Source of the DNA: Firmicutes bacterium UBA5286
Lineage (GTDB): Bacteria; Bacillota; Proteinivoracia; UBA4975
DNA length: 44,014 nt
NCBI GenBank assembly: GCA_002408465.1
Contig: DHSM01000021.1
Span: forward strand, 13,916-57,929
Direction of reading: 5' to 3'
The position numbers and the translations under genes are program-made. The notes below the pieces were generated by a model that saw nothing but the letters and a program-made list of their open reading frames with translations, did no database searches and was not told the DNA's origin. Of this stretch, positions 7,463-14,869 are shown piece after piece. Each line of letters starts with the position of its first letter. Positions within the stretch are counted from its first letter, which is position 1.

Positions 7463-8239
7463 TTAGTCTGAACTAAACCTGTTAAGCATCTGTATAATGA
7501 ACTCAAACATCTTTAGGACGCTTTGCGAATCGACCGTTTCCCCTCTATGTTGTGCACCACTTCGAATACTATGTATTTTCCCAAACACCTCCTTTTCAGC
7601 CCTCAGAATTATTCCTTTGCCCACGGCCTTATCAAGCGTCTTCGGAAGCCCATCGGTTGAAAAGCGAGTGCATGTTGTAGTCTGATTTTTCAACCACTCC
7701 TCTAGAGCTTGATCTGTTAAAATTAGAGCTTCTTTATTGTTCAATGTACCCGCAACCCATCTATCGTGCAACGAAATAAACGCTAAATGCTGCAGACGTT
7801 GTCGGCTATCCATAAGACATTCGGTTATTAACTTCGGTCCTAGAGCAAACCGATTGGGTTCCGATTGTAGGCCTTCTGACTCCAGCATGGAGACCAACTC
7901 GAATATGTCCGATGTAATCTCCTTTAAACTTCCCGTATTAGCCTTATAGAATGGTGCGATTATGTTAGAAACTATTTCCTTTGCAAAAGGAGTATGCAAT
8001 ATGTAGTAATAAAACAGTGTAGGAAGTTTTCTGTGGATGTACTGCATAGAAGGTAAAGGACCATCAACCATTATGTACACTTCAACTTTACCGTTTAGCG
8101 TTGTTCTATAGCGGAATTTAAGACCAGTTTCCGTGTATACCGACCGAATGTATCGCAAAAACTGCTGGGCCGGCTTCCTCATATTGGGCTTTACGTAAAA
8201 ACTGACATCATAACCGGCTATTTGAACCACCTCTCCCAC
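7463..8239 (-). CDS. Uncharacterised protein with possible C-terminal HEPN-like motif
   Basis: A 258-residue soluble protein that I do not recognise as a whole. The last 45 residues contain IHSIRSGAQHRGE, an R-x4-H arrangement in a helical setting, as in HEPN ribonucleases (DUF4145 and Abi-like families). This reading is inference. The N-terminal part shows beta-rich stretches (FRYRTTLNGKVEVYIMVDG) and a helical middle. The start is GTG at 8237-8239; a GGGAGAGGTGG sequence lies within the first codons, so the true start may be slightly downstream. It is the first gene inside the island, next to a broken nuclease gene, which suggests a defence or selfish-element role. Confidence 0.5.
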   Translation of the reverse strand: MGEVVQIAGYDVSFYVKPNMRKPAQQFLRYIRSVYTETGLKFRYRTTLNGKVEVYIMVDGPLPSMQYIHRKLPTLFYYYILHTPFAKEIVSNIIAPFYKANTGSLKEITSDIFELVSMLESEGLQSEPNRFALGPKLITECLMDSRQRLQHLAFISLHDRWVAGTLNNKEALILTDQALEEWLKNQTTTCTRFSTDGLPKTLDKAVGKGIILRAEKEVFGKIHSIRSGAQHRGETVDSQSVLKMFEFIIQMLNRFSSD

Positions 8240-8310
8240 TAGGACTGATAATGTTAAACTTTTGGGTTTTGAAATGTCGACACATTAAGACAAATTAATA
8301 ACTGTTTTTG

Positions 8311-9200
8311 TTATATGTTGCCCTTACGCCTATTGCAGTTAGCACAAAGCATCTGGCAATTATTCGCGTCTGTTGGTCCTCCCTTGCTCCAAGGAGTAAT
8401 ATGGTCAGCATGCATTTCTTCAATCTCAAAGTGCTTTCCACATACCCTGCAGATCCCTTTTTGCCGCTCATAAGCCTCACGCGCCATTTTTGTAGTAAAT
8501 GCTCTTATACTTAAATGCCGTTCATCACCATCCAACAAGTATTCATATATGCCGGACTTCTTTGTAACATATTCGTCCTCCATTAATTCACCGACACGTT
8601 CTTCAAGCTTTTTGGGATCATGATTATCCATCGCAAACTTGTTAAAGAAAATACCCCACTCAAGCCCCTTCATTTCCTTGCGATAACTCGGAAATGTAGC
8701 TTCAACCCAATTAATGACGTACTGAAAATATAGCCACAATTCATTGCAGTTCGTATCATGCTGGTGGGCAGCCATGTAGTCTTCTATTTGCTTCCCATCT
8801 CGGGAAGCTAGCCAGCGAATAGCAGTTTCAAGGTAAGTTTGCCGAATTGGAGAACCATTTAAGTAATGGCTAGCAATGGCATAGGCCGGCACCTAGGTTT
8901 ACTGAAGTATTTTTTTGCTTCTGTTAACCACTCCCTGGTATAAATAGCGTTGCGGAGATCTTGGTTAGTAAGTTGTTCACCAGCGATGTTAATTATTTTA
9001 AACCAGTCTAACTTTTCTTTGTCGGTTCCTTCGCAGATATAAATCATCAATGGATAATCAAGGATATGCTGCTGCTCCGCTTTTGTAAGGTTTTCGAAGC
9101 TCCTATAATCAATGGAATAATCTCCGTTTACATATTGGCAAAGGCTAATTGTGCGTTGCTGTCCGTCAAGGAGCTCATAGTTACCATCATCATTTTGATC
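8311..9200 (-). pseudogene. DUF262-HNH nuclease, frameshifted and 5'-truncated by IS3
   Basis: The segment nearest the IS3 end (about 9050-9200) encodes YELLDGQQRTISLCQYVNG, the DUF262 signature. The reading continues through IAGEQLTNQDLRNAIYTREW to about 8890. One lost base near 8889-8893 then moves the frame to PAYAIASHYLNGSPIRQ, which continues to the stop at 8311. The C-terminus is a Cys-ligated HNH module: CRVCGKHFE, then HADHITPWSKGG, then LCANCNRRK. DUF262 with HNH is the architecture of GmrSD-like type IV restriction enzymes and related phage-defence nucleases. The N-terminus is cut by the IS3 end at 9201, so the gene is dead. Confidence 0.8.
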
Positions 9201-10170
9201 TGGTCAAGCCTAAGCGGACATTAAGAAACTGGACTGATTAACTCTTTCGAATTCACTAGGGGAGAGATATCCATTATTTGAATGCAGTCTCTGCCTATTG
9301 TAAAAAACCTCGATGTATTCCCTAATGGCTTGTTTCATCTGATATCTACTTTTCAACGGTTCTCCATATATCCATTCGACCTTCATACTATGAAAAAAAG
9401 TTTCCGCACAGGCATTATCCCGACACTCACCTTTGCGGCTCATACTACATAGGAAACCGTGCTTCTGAAGCAATTCCTGATAAGCATGGCTACAGTATTG
9501 ACTGCCACGGTCCGAGTGGCAAATAAGGCCAGGGGCGGGATTACGTCTCTTAATAGCGCCCTCAAGTGTATCAATAACCAGTTCTTTGGTCATGCGCTTA
9601 CGGATGCTCCAGCCAACTATCTTCCTGCTATATAAGTCAAGAACGATTGCAAGATATAACCAGCCTTCGCTCGTTGCAAGATATGTAATATCCGTAACCC
9701 ATACCCTATTCGGAGCGTGCACAGAAAATTGTCTGCCCAGTAGATTCGGTGCTACCGGATGATCGTGGTTTGAGTCCGTGGTGGCACGAGTCTTCCGGCG
9801 GGCCTTAGCTACAAGACCTTGTTCGGCCATCTTGCGACTGATTCTTTGGCGACTGGCTACTACCCCTTCAACTGCCAACTGCTTCTTAATCCGACGTGTA
9901 CCGTACGTTTTTCGGCTCTTCTGGAATATTCGCTTAACCTTCTGCCCCAGGACATCAACACTTCTTTTTTCTGGCCTTCTGAACCATCTGTAATACCCGC
10001 TACGCGATACCTTGCACAATTCGCAGGCCCGCTTGATGCTGACCAAGTTGCCATGCTCTTTCTTAATCATCGCGTACCTTTCCTCTGGTCTCCGGCAAAG
10101 TGCCGATGCCTTTCCAGATATTTGCGCGATCTTGGACAAAACTTGCGGCCATGTGATCCCGGAGGTTGCA
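9201..10170 (-). mobile_element. IS3-family insertion sequence remnant (orfA end missing)
   Basis: One terminus is visible at 9201, starting TGGTCAAGCCTAAGCGGACA just outside the orfB stop codon and abutting the DUF262 gene. orfB is intact. No orfA and no matching inverted repeat can be found on the other side, because the recombinase gene region begins there. The inner boundary between 10070 and 10170 is only approximate. Confidence 0.7.
9210..10070 (-). CDS. IS3-family transposase OrfB
   Basis: The DDE transposase of an IS3 element; 286 residues from ATG at 10068-10070 (MIKKEHGNLVSIKRACELC), the normal orfB beginning. The helix-turn-helix-like HTH_21 region (CELCKVSRSGYYRWF, KTYGTRRIKKQL) precedes the integrase core. 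The first Asp lies in WVTDITYL, the second in CHSDRGSQY and the Glu in the AETFFHSMKVE segment. The frame stays open for another 125 codons upstream, but these overlap the recombinase gene on the opposite strand and are not IS3-like. OrfB normally needs programmed frameshifting from orfA, which is missing, so this copy is probably silent. Confidence 0.9.
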   Translation of the reverse strand: MIKKEHGNLVSIKRACELCKVSRSGYYRWFRRPEKRSVDVLGQKVKRIFQKSRKTYGTRRIKKQLAVEGVVASRQRISRKMAEQGLVAKARRKTRATTDSNHDHPVAPNLLGRQFSVHAPNRVWVTDITYLATSEGWLYLAIVLDLYSRKIVGWSIRKRMTKELVIDTLEGAIKRRNPAPGLICHSDRGSQYCSHAYQELLQKHGFLCSMSRKGECRDNACAETFFHSMKVEWIYGEPLKSRYQMKQAIREYIEVFYNRQRLHSNNGYLSPSEFERVNQSSFLMSA

Positions 10171-10175
10171 TGGGA

Positions 10176-11195
10176 ATGAAGCCAACGGATTTTGCTTACC
10201 ATCTGACAACATATCTTTCTAGATACCTCCCGAGCAATACCGGTGCCAGCCGCAATACCATCTGTTCGTACCGTGATACGTTCACTCTTCTTCTGCGTTT
10301 TTGTTTGGAGGAGAAGGCCATGGCTGTTGAGAAAATTACGCTTGAAACATTTCAGAAACCTCTCATTGATGAATTTCTGACTTGGCTTGAAACCGGGCGT
10401 GGCTGCACGGTCTCTACGCGAAACCAGAGACTTGCTGCCATCCACGCTTTCTTTCGATATGTACAGTTAGAAGAGCCTGGCCATCTGTTTCTGTGTCAGC
10501 AAATACTGGCGATCCCGATGAAACGCTCAAATAGCAAAAGCATTCATTATTTGACATTAGGGGCCATAAAAGTAATTCTTGAAGCCCCTGATACGACCTG
10601 CTTAAGGGGCAGAAGAGATCTTGTTTTGCTAAGCCTGATGTACGATACGGGTGCCAGAGTGCAAGAGATCGCCGATTTGACTCCAGCAGATATTCGTTTG
10701 GAGCCACCCTCAACCATCAAAATAACGGGAAAAGGGAACAAGAGTAGGCTGGTCCCTCTAATGACTCCAACAACCAAGTTACTTGACCAGTATCTGTCTG
10801 AGCATGATTTGACATCCGCTGCTCGTAGTTCCAACCCTATATTTGAAAACCGATCCCGTGGAAAATTGACGCGCGCTGGTATTGCTTATATTCTCGACAA
10901 ATATGTAGAAGAAGCCAGGCATGCTCATCCAGAACTAATTCCTAAAGTGGTTTCACCACATTCTTTTCGCCACTCAAAGGCGATGCATTTGTTACAGTCC
11001 GGTGTGAATCTGGTTTATATACGAGACTTGCTTGGTCATGTCAGTATTAAAACAACGGAAATTTATGCGAGAACAGACAGCATGATGAAGCGTATGGCAC
11101 TGGAAAAAGCGTACCAAGCCACATCTCCCATAGAGATGCCTGTTTGGCAGCAAAACCAGGAATTGCTGAAATGGCTGAAAGATTTAGGACGCTAG
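10176..11195 (+). CDS. Tyrosine-type site-specific recombinase/integrase
   Basis: A 339-residue recombinase that breaks and joins DNA through a covalent 3'-phosphotyrosine. The N-terminal core-binding domain (MKPTDFAYHLTTYLSRYLP, TRNQRLAAIHAFFRYVQ) is typical of integrases found in IS91-like or recombinase-in-trio elements. All catalytic residues are present: Arg161 (DTGARVQEI), Lys186 (TGKGNKSR), His262 and Arg265 (HSFRHS), His288 (LGHVS) and Tyr297 (TEIYAR). GGAGG lies 10 nt before ATG 10176; ATG 10170 is the alternative start. It is the only intact mobility gene of the island. The near-palindromes starting 6 nt downstream may be its target. Confidence 0.9.
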   Translation: MKPTDFAYHLTTYLSRYLPSNTGASRNTICSYRDTFTLLLRFCLEEKAMAVEKITLETFQKPLIDEFLTWLETGRGCTVSTRNQRLAAIHAFFRYVQLEEPGHLFLCQQILAIPMKRSNSKSIHYLTLGAIKVILEAPDTTCLRGRRDLVLLSLMYDTGARVQEIADLTPADIRLEPPSTIKITGKGNKSRLVPLMTPTTKLLDQYLSEHDLTSAARSSNPIFENRSRGKLTRAGIAYILDKYVEEARHAHPELIPKVVSPHSFRHSKAMHLLQSGVNLVYIRDLLGHVSIKTTEIYARTDSMMKRMALEKAYQATSPIEMPVWQQNQELLKWLKDLGR

Positions 11196-11201
11196 TGAAC
11201 G

Positions 11202-11319
11202 GCCGTTATGTAAAGTTACTCGCTCCAAATGTCTTGACACACAAGCTTTTTGCGGCGCAACTTTGCATAACGGCTACCTTTCCATAACCGCGCTTATGCG
11301 AAGCTTCACATAAGCGCGG
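11202..11319. repeat. Paired inverted repeats and near-perfect palindrome after the recombinase
   Basis: GCCGTTATGTAAAGTT (11202-11217) is repeated in inverse orientation at 11259-11274 with one mismatch. A second structure at 11288-11319 is a 32-nt near-perfect palindrome: CCGCGCTTATG against CATAAGCGCGG around a GAAGCTTC centre, with one non-pairing position. It ends exactly where the transposase remnant begins. Likely a recombination or element-end site; the function is inferred. Confidence 0.65.
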
Positions 11320-11895
11320 TAAAGTTGAGAGGCTATTTCGGTTCATAGATACCAGCTTTAAACCTGAAGCCTACCAGCAGATTGAAGCTGGGCAGATTGC
11401 TACCCTGGAGGAATTGAACCAAGCCCTTGCCGCCTGGCTGGATGGATATTACCATCTCCGGGTTCACGGCGGCACTAAGGAGAAACCCAAGTCCCGTCTG
11501 GAATCCAGCAGCCGGAAACCGCGCCGGGTGCCTACGGCTGAGCTTACGGACATCTTCCTCTGGCAGGAAGAGCGCAAAGCAGATAAGGCTGGCTGCATCA
11601 AGGCGCAGGGCAACCTGTATGAAGTGGATCTGGAGCTGGCGTTCTCCTCCGCAATGATCCCTTTGATCTCTCAACAATTCAGGTCTGGCATGGAGAGAAG
11701 CGTTTCCAGGATGCCGTGCCTGTAGACCTGACCCGTCGCCACCATCCCAGGGTTAAGCCTGAAAGCCCCAAGACAGTTCCTGAAGAAGGGCTATCTTTCT
11801 TTACTGCAGCGGAAGCCCGGGGGCAGCAAGAGTTGAACAAGAGTCCTTTAGCCTTTGAGCAAAAGGAGGTTAGAGTAAATGAAAAATGTCTATAG
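11318..11895 (+). pseudogene. DDE transposase (integrase-core, Mu-type C-terminal) remnant
   Basis: The sequence starts at GKVERLFRFIDTSFKPEAY, where the third catalytic acidic residue of a DDE integrase core is expected, so the core upstream is lost. It continues through LAAWLDGYYHLRVHGGT and IFLWQEERKADKAGC to NLYEVDLELA. A deletion near 11640 then shifts the frame to VLLRNDPFDLSTIQVWHG, which stays open to the stop at 11893-11895. The 5' break coincides with the palindrome at 11288-11319, suggesting that the recombinase segment inserted here. A partner ATPase gene (ExeA/TniB type) often follows such transposases; only an ATG with AGGAGG at 11872-11882 remains. Confidence 0.75.
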
Positions 11896-12390
11896 GCTAA
11901 CTGGAAACCTTCTCGATTTTCTTCGGCCCAGAACGCTATTTTTTGCATCTGGGACCTGAGTCCCCTTAAAACCGGTCTCCTATTAAGTCCCCGCATTGCT
12001 GACGATAACTGTCTCAGCTTAATCGGAATACCGGGTATGGTGCCTGCTTTCAAAATTCTTTCCCCTTACTCTGTTTTCCCTACTCCAGTTTACCACCGGC
12101 CTTGATCAAAATTGTAATCATAACTGCATGCATTATTAACGAAGCCCCGCCACAACTCAACGCAATTGTTGAACTGGCAGCATCGTGTTGATAGCGCTTT
12201 TCTTGTGGAAGCCTGCGGGGACGTAAAGCTATTGTTGCAAGCAGCTGGCCCTTTTTGAGAAATTTTTAGATAGCAATTTTAACGTCTTTGTAAAAGACGA
12301 TGAGGTTACTGTTAAAATAGCCGACGAGAAAGTCCCGTGATAAACGTGCATCAACTAATTACGTCATATTCTGTGGCTGGCGAAAAAACC
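11896..12390. other. Degraded gene-free stretch of the island
   Basis: Nearly 500 nt without a supportable gene. On the plus strand 12257-12340 reads as a 27-codon tail, EKFLDSNFNVFVKDDEV and onwards, closed by a stop. Just upstream, in another frame, lies LVEACGDVKLLLQAAGP. The two together look like the C-terminal remnant of a frameshifted protein that I cannot identify. Confidence 0.35.
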
Positions 12391-13005
12391 TTAAAAAATA
12401 ATGAACATTAGTCCTAAGAATGTCACAAAATTGGCAATTAAAACCGTGTATAAAAAAATTGCTATATGCAAATTCGTACCTTTATACAGATAATCATCAA
12501 TAAATTTTTGCTTTGCATTAGATAATTCACTGTAGTCGAGGTGGGCTGCCTCAAAAATCGCTTTCATATTAAAGGGAAGATAACCTTGAGATGTAGCGGC
12601 GACCTGTTTATAACCCTGATTGATTTGATCAAGAGCTGGCTGAATAACTTTCGCTATAGAATCGATTTTCCATCTGTCAGGAATAAAACTATCAATACCA
12701 AGTAAAATCTCTAGTTGGTAGGAGATAACAACGTGGTCGAGGAATTTCCTATAGCATGCAGTTGAAACCTTATTCGCTATATAGGCTAAGAAACAATTTA
12801 GTATTGGGATGATAATAAGATACTTTATGTAATTAGGGTTTAAAGATTCGGATGATAGGCCTACGGCTAAAAAACCCGATGTAGAAGCTAAAAAGACAAA
12901 GAAAATGTTTATGAACGTACTTCTTCGGTCAGACTCACTGTTCATACTTTCCGTGATAATTCCATAAGCCTCCATAAACAACCTTTTGTCATCAGGTGAA
13001 AACAC
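12391..13005 (-). CDS. Three-TM membrane protein, SLATT/RipA-like
   Basis: 204 residues. A short cytoplasmic N-terminus with FMEAYGIITESMNSESDRRSTF leads into TM1 (about 31-50) and TM2 (about 61-78). A long soluble helical middle follows, and a final TM segment (about 180-203) ends at the C-terminus. The DRRSTFINIFF transition into the first membrane helix resembles RipA-type and SLATT-domain proteins, which by published genome-context work act as membrane effectors in conflict systems. The assignment is by pattern only. Its own promoter and AGGGG-type site lie upstream of the ATG at 13003-13005. No nucleotide-signal synthase or other partner is adjacent. Confidence 0.55.
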   Translation of the reverse strand: MFSPDDKRLFMEAYGIITESMNSESDRRSTFINIFFVFLASTSGFLAVGLSSESLNPNYIKYLIIIPILNCFLAYIANKVSTACYRKFLDHVVISYQLEILLGIDSFIPDRWKIDSIAKVIQPALDQINQGYKQVAATSQGYLPFNMKAIFEAAHLDYSELSNAKQKFIDDYLYKGTNLHIAIFLYTVLIANFVTFLGLMFIIF

Positions 13006-13241
13006 TCATACCCCTCCTTTCGTAGTCGTTTATTCTATTCGACAAAAGGATGAATAATCCTTCTATTCCATAGGAGGTAGTGATAGGGAGGCTGGCCTGG
13101 ATGATGCTAATAACCGGGGTGGGGGGGATTCCGGCCAGCTTCATGACAAGTATTGAACTTTTAACCTCTGATGAACTTGATTAGGCGACCCGCTATTTTC
13201 TGACATCCTTATGGTAACATCGTAATTTTTGTTTTCATTGG

Positions 13242-13494
13242 TTAGTGTATTTTCAATAACAGCAGAACACTTTCTTCTATGTATTTTTCAGCTTTTCGCG
13301 GCAGGTATCCTATTTCTCCTCCAGCACCAGTCACAACATACTTGTCTTTTTCGTAGTCGTAATCTACTCAGACCTCTTGGCCTATAACGCTTGGCAAGAT
13401 GTTATCCTGCATATTCCTGATATCTATTATTCTGATCCCGCTTCTTGAAGACAAATTCATTGAGGCGCTCAATGTCTTCTGGTGTATTTGAGAC
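13242..13494 (-). pseudogene. Decayed ORF, possibly HIRAN-like
   Basis: On the minus strand the frame VSNTPEDIERLNEFVFKKRD breaks near 13410. A second frame continues as VIGQEV, a stop, VDYDYEKDKYVVTGAGGEIG, then YLPRKAEKYIEESV. The ending resembles the C-terminal half of a HIRAN domain (G.iGYLP), but the match is short. At least one stop and one frameshift rule out a working gene. Confidence 0.35.
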
Positions 13495-13504
13495 ATTTCG
13501 AAAG

Positions 13505-13612
13505 AGTGTGGGTACAGGCGGTATCGACGGTGTAACTTTCGAGAAATTATTTAAGAACAAGAAATGCAAACAGCGTTAATTTAATCGGAAGTACATTCCA
13601 AAAGAAACGGGT
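13505..13612 (+). pseudogene. Fragment resembling a group II intron reverse transcriptase
   Basis: GTGGIDGVTFEKLFKNKK (from 13505) is followed, after a stop and frame change, by KYIPKETG (about 13590-13612). Both match the start of intron-encoded reverse transcriptases, where GxDGVTFE is followed by YIPK and then the polymerase motifs. Nothing further of the enzyme or ribozyme is seen. Confidence 0.4.
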
Positions 13613-13642
13613 GTTAACCGAAATGGGCGTGTGAAAGGACAT

Positions 13643-14224
13643 TTATGTTGTTGTCTTCTTCCTTTTAACGATATCAATTTTAAAGCGATCAAATTTGAGT
13701 TCGCCAAATATTTCACGGAATGGTACTCCGAGTTGCGTTAGGTCCCGACCGATGCCACTACCTGCCCGAATAATCGCCATATGGGGTTGGAAGTGCCGAG
13801 CACCGAAGGCGTTCGTCCGGTGTGTGCTAGGGGCGCGCCGCCCAAGTACACTTTTTGTCTCATATCGCGTTAGGCGCTCACGGAATTCAAGAATAGCGGG
13901 CATAGCAAGGCTTTTCCTATGTACTCGAAGGCCAATTTTATGATGTGCCGGGACTAATTCTGGACGGGGGTTTTCACCACCGGGTGCAAGTACCATAAAC
14001 CGTGTTTCTGTTGCAGCAACCACCACATTGATGGGTTCAGAGACAGGTGATACTAAAGGCAGGGGGCGGCGTGCATGATAAACGGTTATGTGCATATTTT
14101 TAACTATATGTTGTGGCTTAATCCCGAATGCAGTAGTAAAAAATACTTGGATACGGGCGCAATCTTTTTCACAAAGGAACAACTGCGCCCATACCTCGGT
14201 ATTATGCTCTTTTATAATTTTCAT
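13643..14224 (-). CDS. 2H-phosphoesterase-like protein
   Basis: 193 residues from ATG 14222-14224, chosen because GGGGGAGAG lies 7 nt upstream; an ATG six codons earlier overlaps that ribosome binding site. The first HxTx motif is MHITVYH (about residues 43-49 of this start). A second His segment, HFQPHMAIIRAG, lies about 105 residues later. Two such motifs about 100 residues apart are the hallmark of the 2H superfamily (LigT/2'-5' RNA ligase, cyclic phosphodiesterases); the second reads HMAI rather than HxT, so activity is uncertain. It lies at the tRNA end of the island, next to the SLATT-like gene. Some phage 2H enzymes destroy cyclic nucleotide signals (Acb1), which is only an analogy here. 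Confidence 0.55.
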   Translation of the reverse strand: MKIIKEHNTEVWAQLFLCEKDCARIQVFFTTAFGIKPQHIVKNMHITVYHARRPLPLVSPVSEPINVVVAATETRFMVLAPGGENPRPELVPAHHKIGLRVHRKSLAMPAILEFRERLTRYETKSVLGRRAPSTHRTNAFGARHFQPHMAIIRAGSGIGRDLTQLGVPFREIFGELKFDRFKIDIVKRKKTTT

Positions 14225-14386
14225 TGTGAGTCTCTCCCCCATTAATCTTTTAATCGCATTACTAAAGCAGGCATATTATATTGTTATCCGTGACAATCTT
14301 CTAACATTATAGCATGTACTCGTGAAATAATGGTTTAGGCGCAAAACATGCTGCTTGTTTCCCAACCTTATACCTTTGTAGATTTC

Positions 14387-14563
14387 TTAAACCCTGGGAC
14401 ATGCGCAGGTCAGGACAGCTTTGGAGAGATGGAATTTACCTAGAATGGATGTACTATTTGGAATGTGTTCCTGGCCAGCTTGGATCCAAGGGGAACCATC
14501 CCCGGAAAGATATATTTCACGCACGCTATCCAGGTCGTAGTGAGATTCTATGTAGTCCAAAAC
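14387..14563 (-). pseudogene. ISLre2-family transposase fragment
   Basis: The minus strand reads VLDYIESHYDLDSV, then EIYLSGDGSPWIQAGQEHIP, then STSILGKFHLSKAV before a stop. This matches the central part of ISLre2 transposases, with the pattern YLSGDGAPWI...W.P...VLDKFHL. A stop codon lies immediately upstream in frame. Only about 58 codons survive. Confidence 0.75.
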
Positions 14564-14611
14564 TTATGATAAATGTCCGAAAACGTTAAGTAGCAAGTAA
14601 AGAATATTATA

Positions 14612-14634
14612 AAGCTGCCATAACCTGGCAGCTT
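14612..14634. repeat. Perfect hairpin near the right end of the island
   Basis: AAGCTGCCA/TGGCAGCTT, a 9-bp stem with a 5-nt loop and no T-run of note on either strand. Possibly a remnant element end or weak terminator. Confidence 0.4.
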
Positions 14635-14663
14635 AGGAGTTCACATTAGCAGAAAAAGTGCAT

Positions 14664-14697
14664 AAAAAAAGCCTGAAGGCAGAAAGCCTAGTGGCTC
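14664..14697 (-). terminator. Probable terminator after tRNA-Pro
   Basis: On the minus strand GC-rich pairing segments (AGGC with GCCT) are followed by seven Ts (A-run 14664-14670). It lies 12 nt beyond the tRNA CCA end. The stem is short, so the call is moderate. Confidence 0.5.
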
Positions 14698-14705
14698 TTA
14701 TATCG

Positions 14706-14785
<80 letters not shown>

Positions 14786-14839
14786 AACATATATTATTCT
14801 ACTCACTTAATGCTGGTTTGTCAACAGAAACTCTGTTTT

Positions 14840-14864
14840 AAAAAAAATAAGGCGCCTTTGCGCC
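14840..14864 (-). terminator. Intrinsic terminator after spoIVA
   Basis: GGCGC/GCGCC (14851-14864) with a 4-nt loop, followed on the minus strand by a T-rich run (A-run 14840-14850). It begins 6 nt past the spoIVA stop codon. Confidence 0.75.
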
Positions 14865-14869
14865 TTTGC

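Noticed and set aside
9819..10175. N-terminal extension of the tyrosine recombinase
   Set aside because: These codons are antisense to IS3 orfB. GGAGG with ATG at 10176 and the MKPTDFAYHL start match the family.
10071..10445. N-terminal extension of the IS3 transposase
   Set aside because: The extra 125 codons lie antisense to the well-supported recombinase gene and show no OrfA or OrfB features. MIKKEHGN is the normal orfB beginning.
11196..11330. CRISPR-like repeats
   Set aside because: The repeats are inverted, occur once per pair and lack regular spacers; no cas genes are nearby.
14088..14312. Plus-strand ORF over the 2H-like gene start
   Set aside because: Antisense to a gene with a clear ribosome binding site and HxT motif; the composition is that of a shadow frame.
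14401..14589. Plus-strand 62-residue ORF
   Set aside because: The opposite strand reads as an ISLre2 transposase fragment over the same bases, which explains the open frame.
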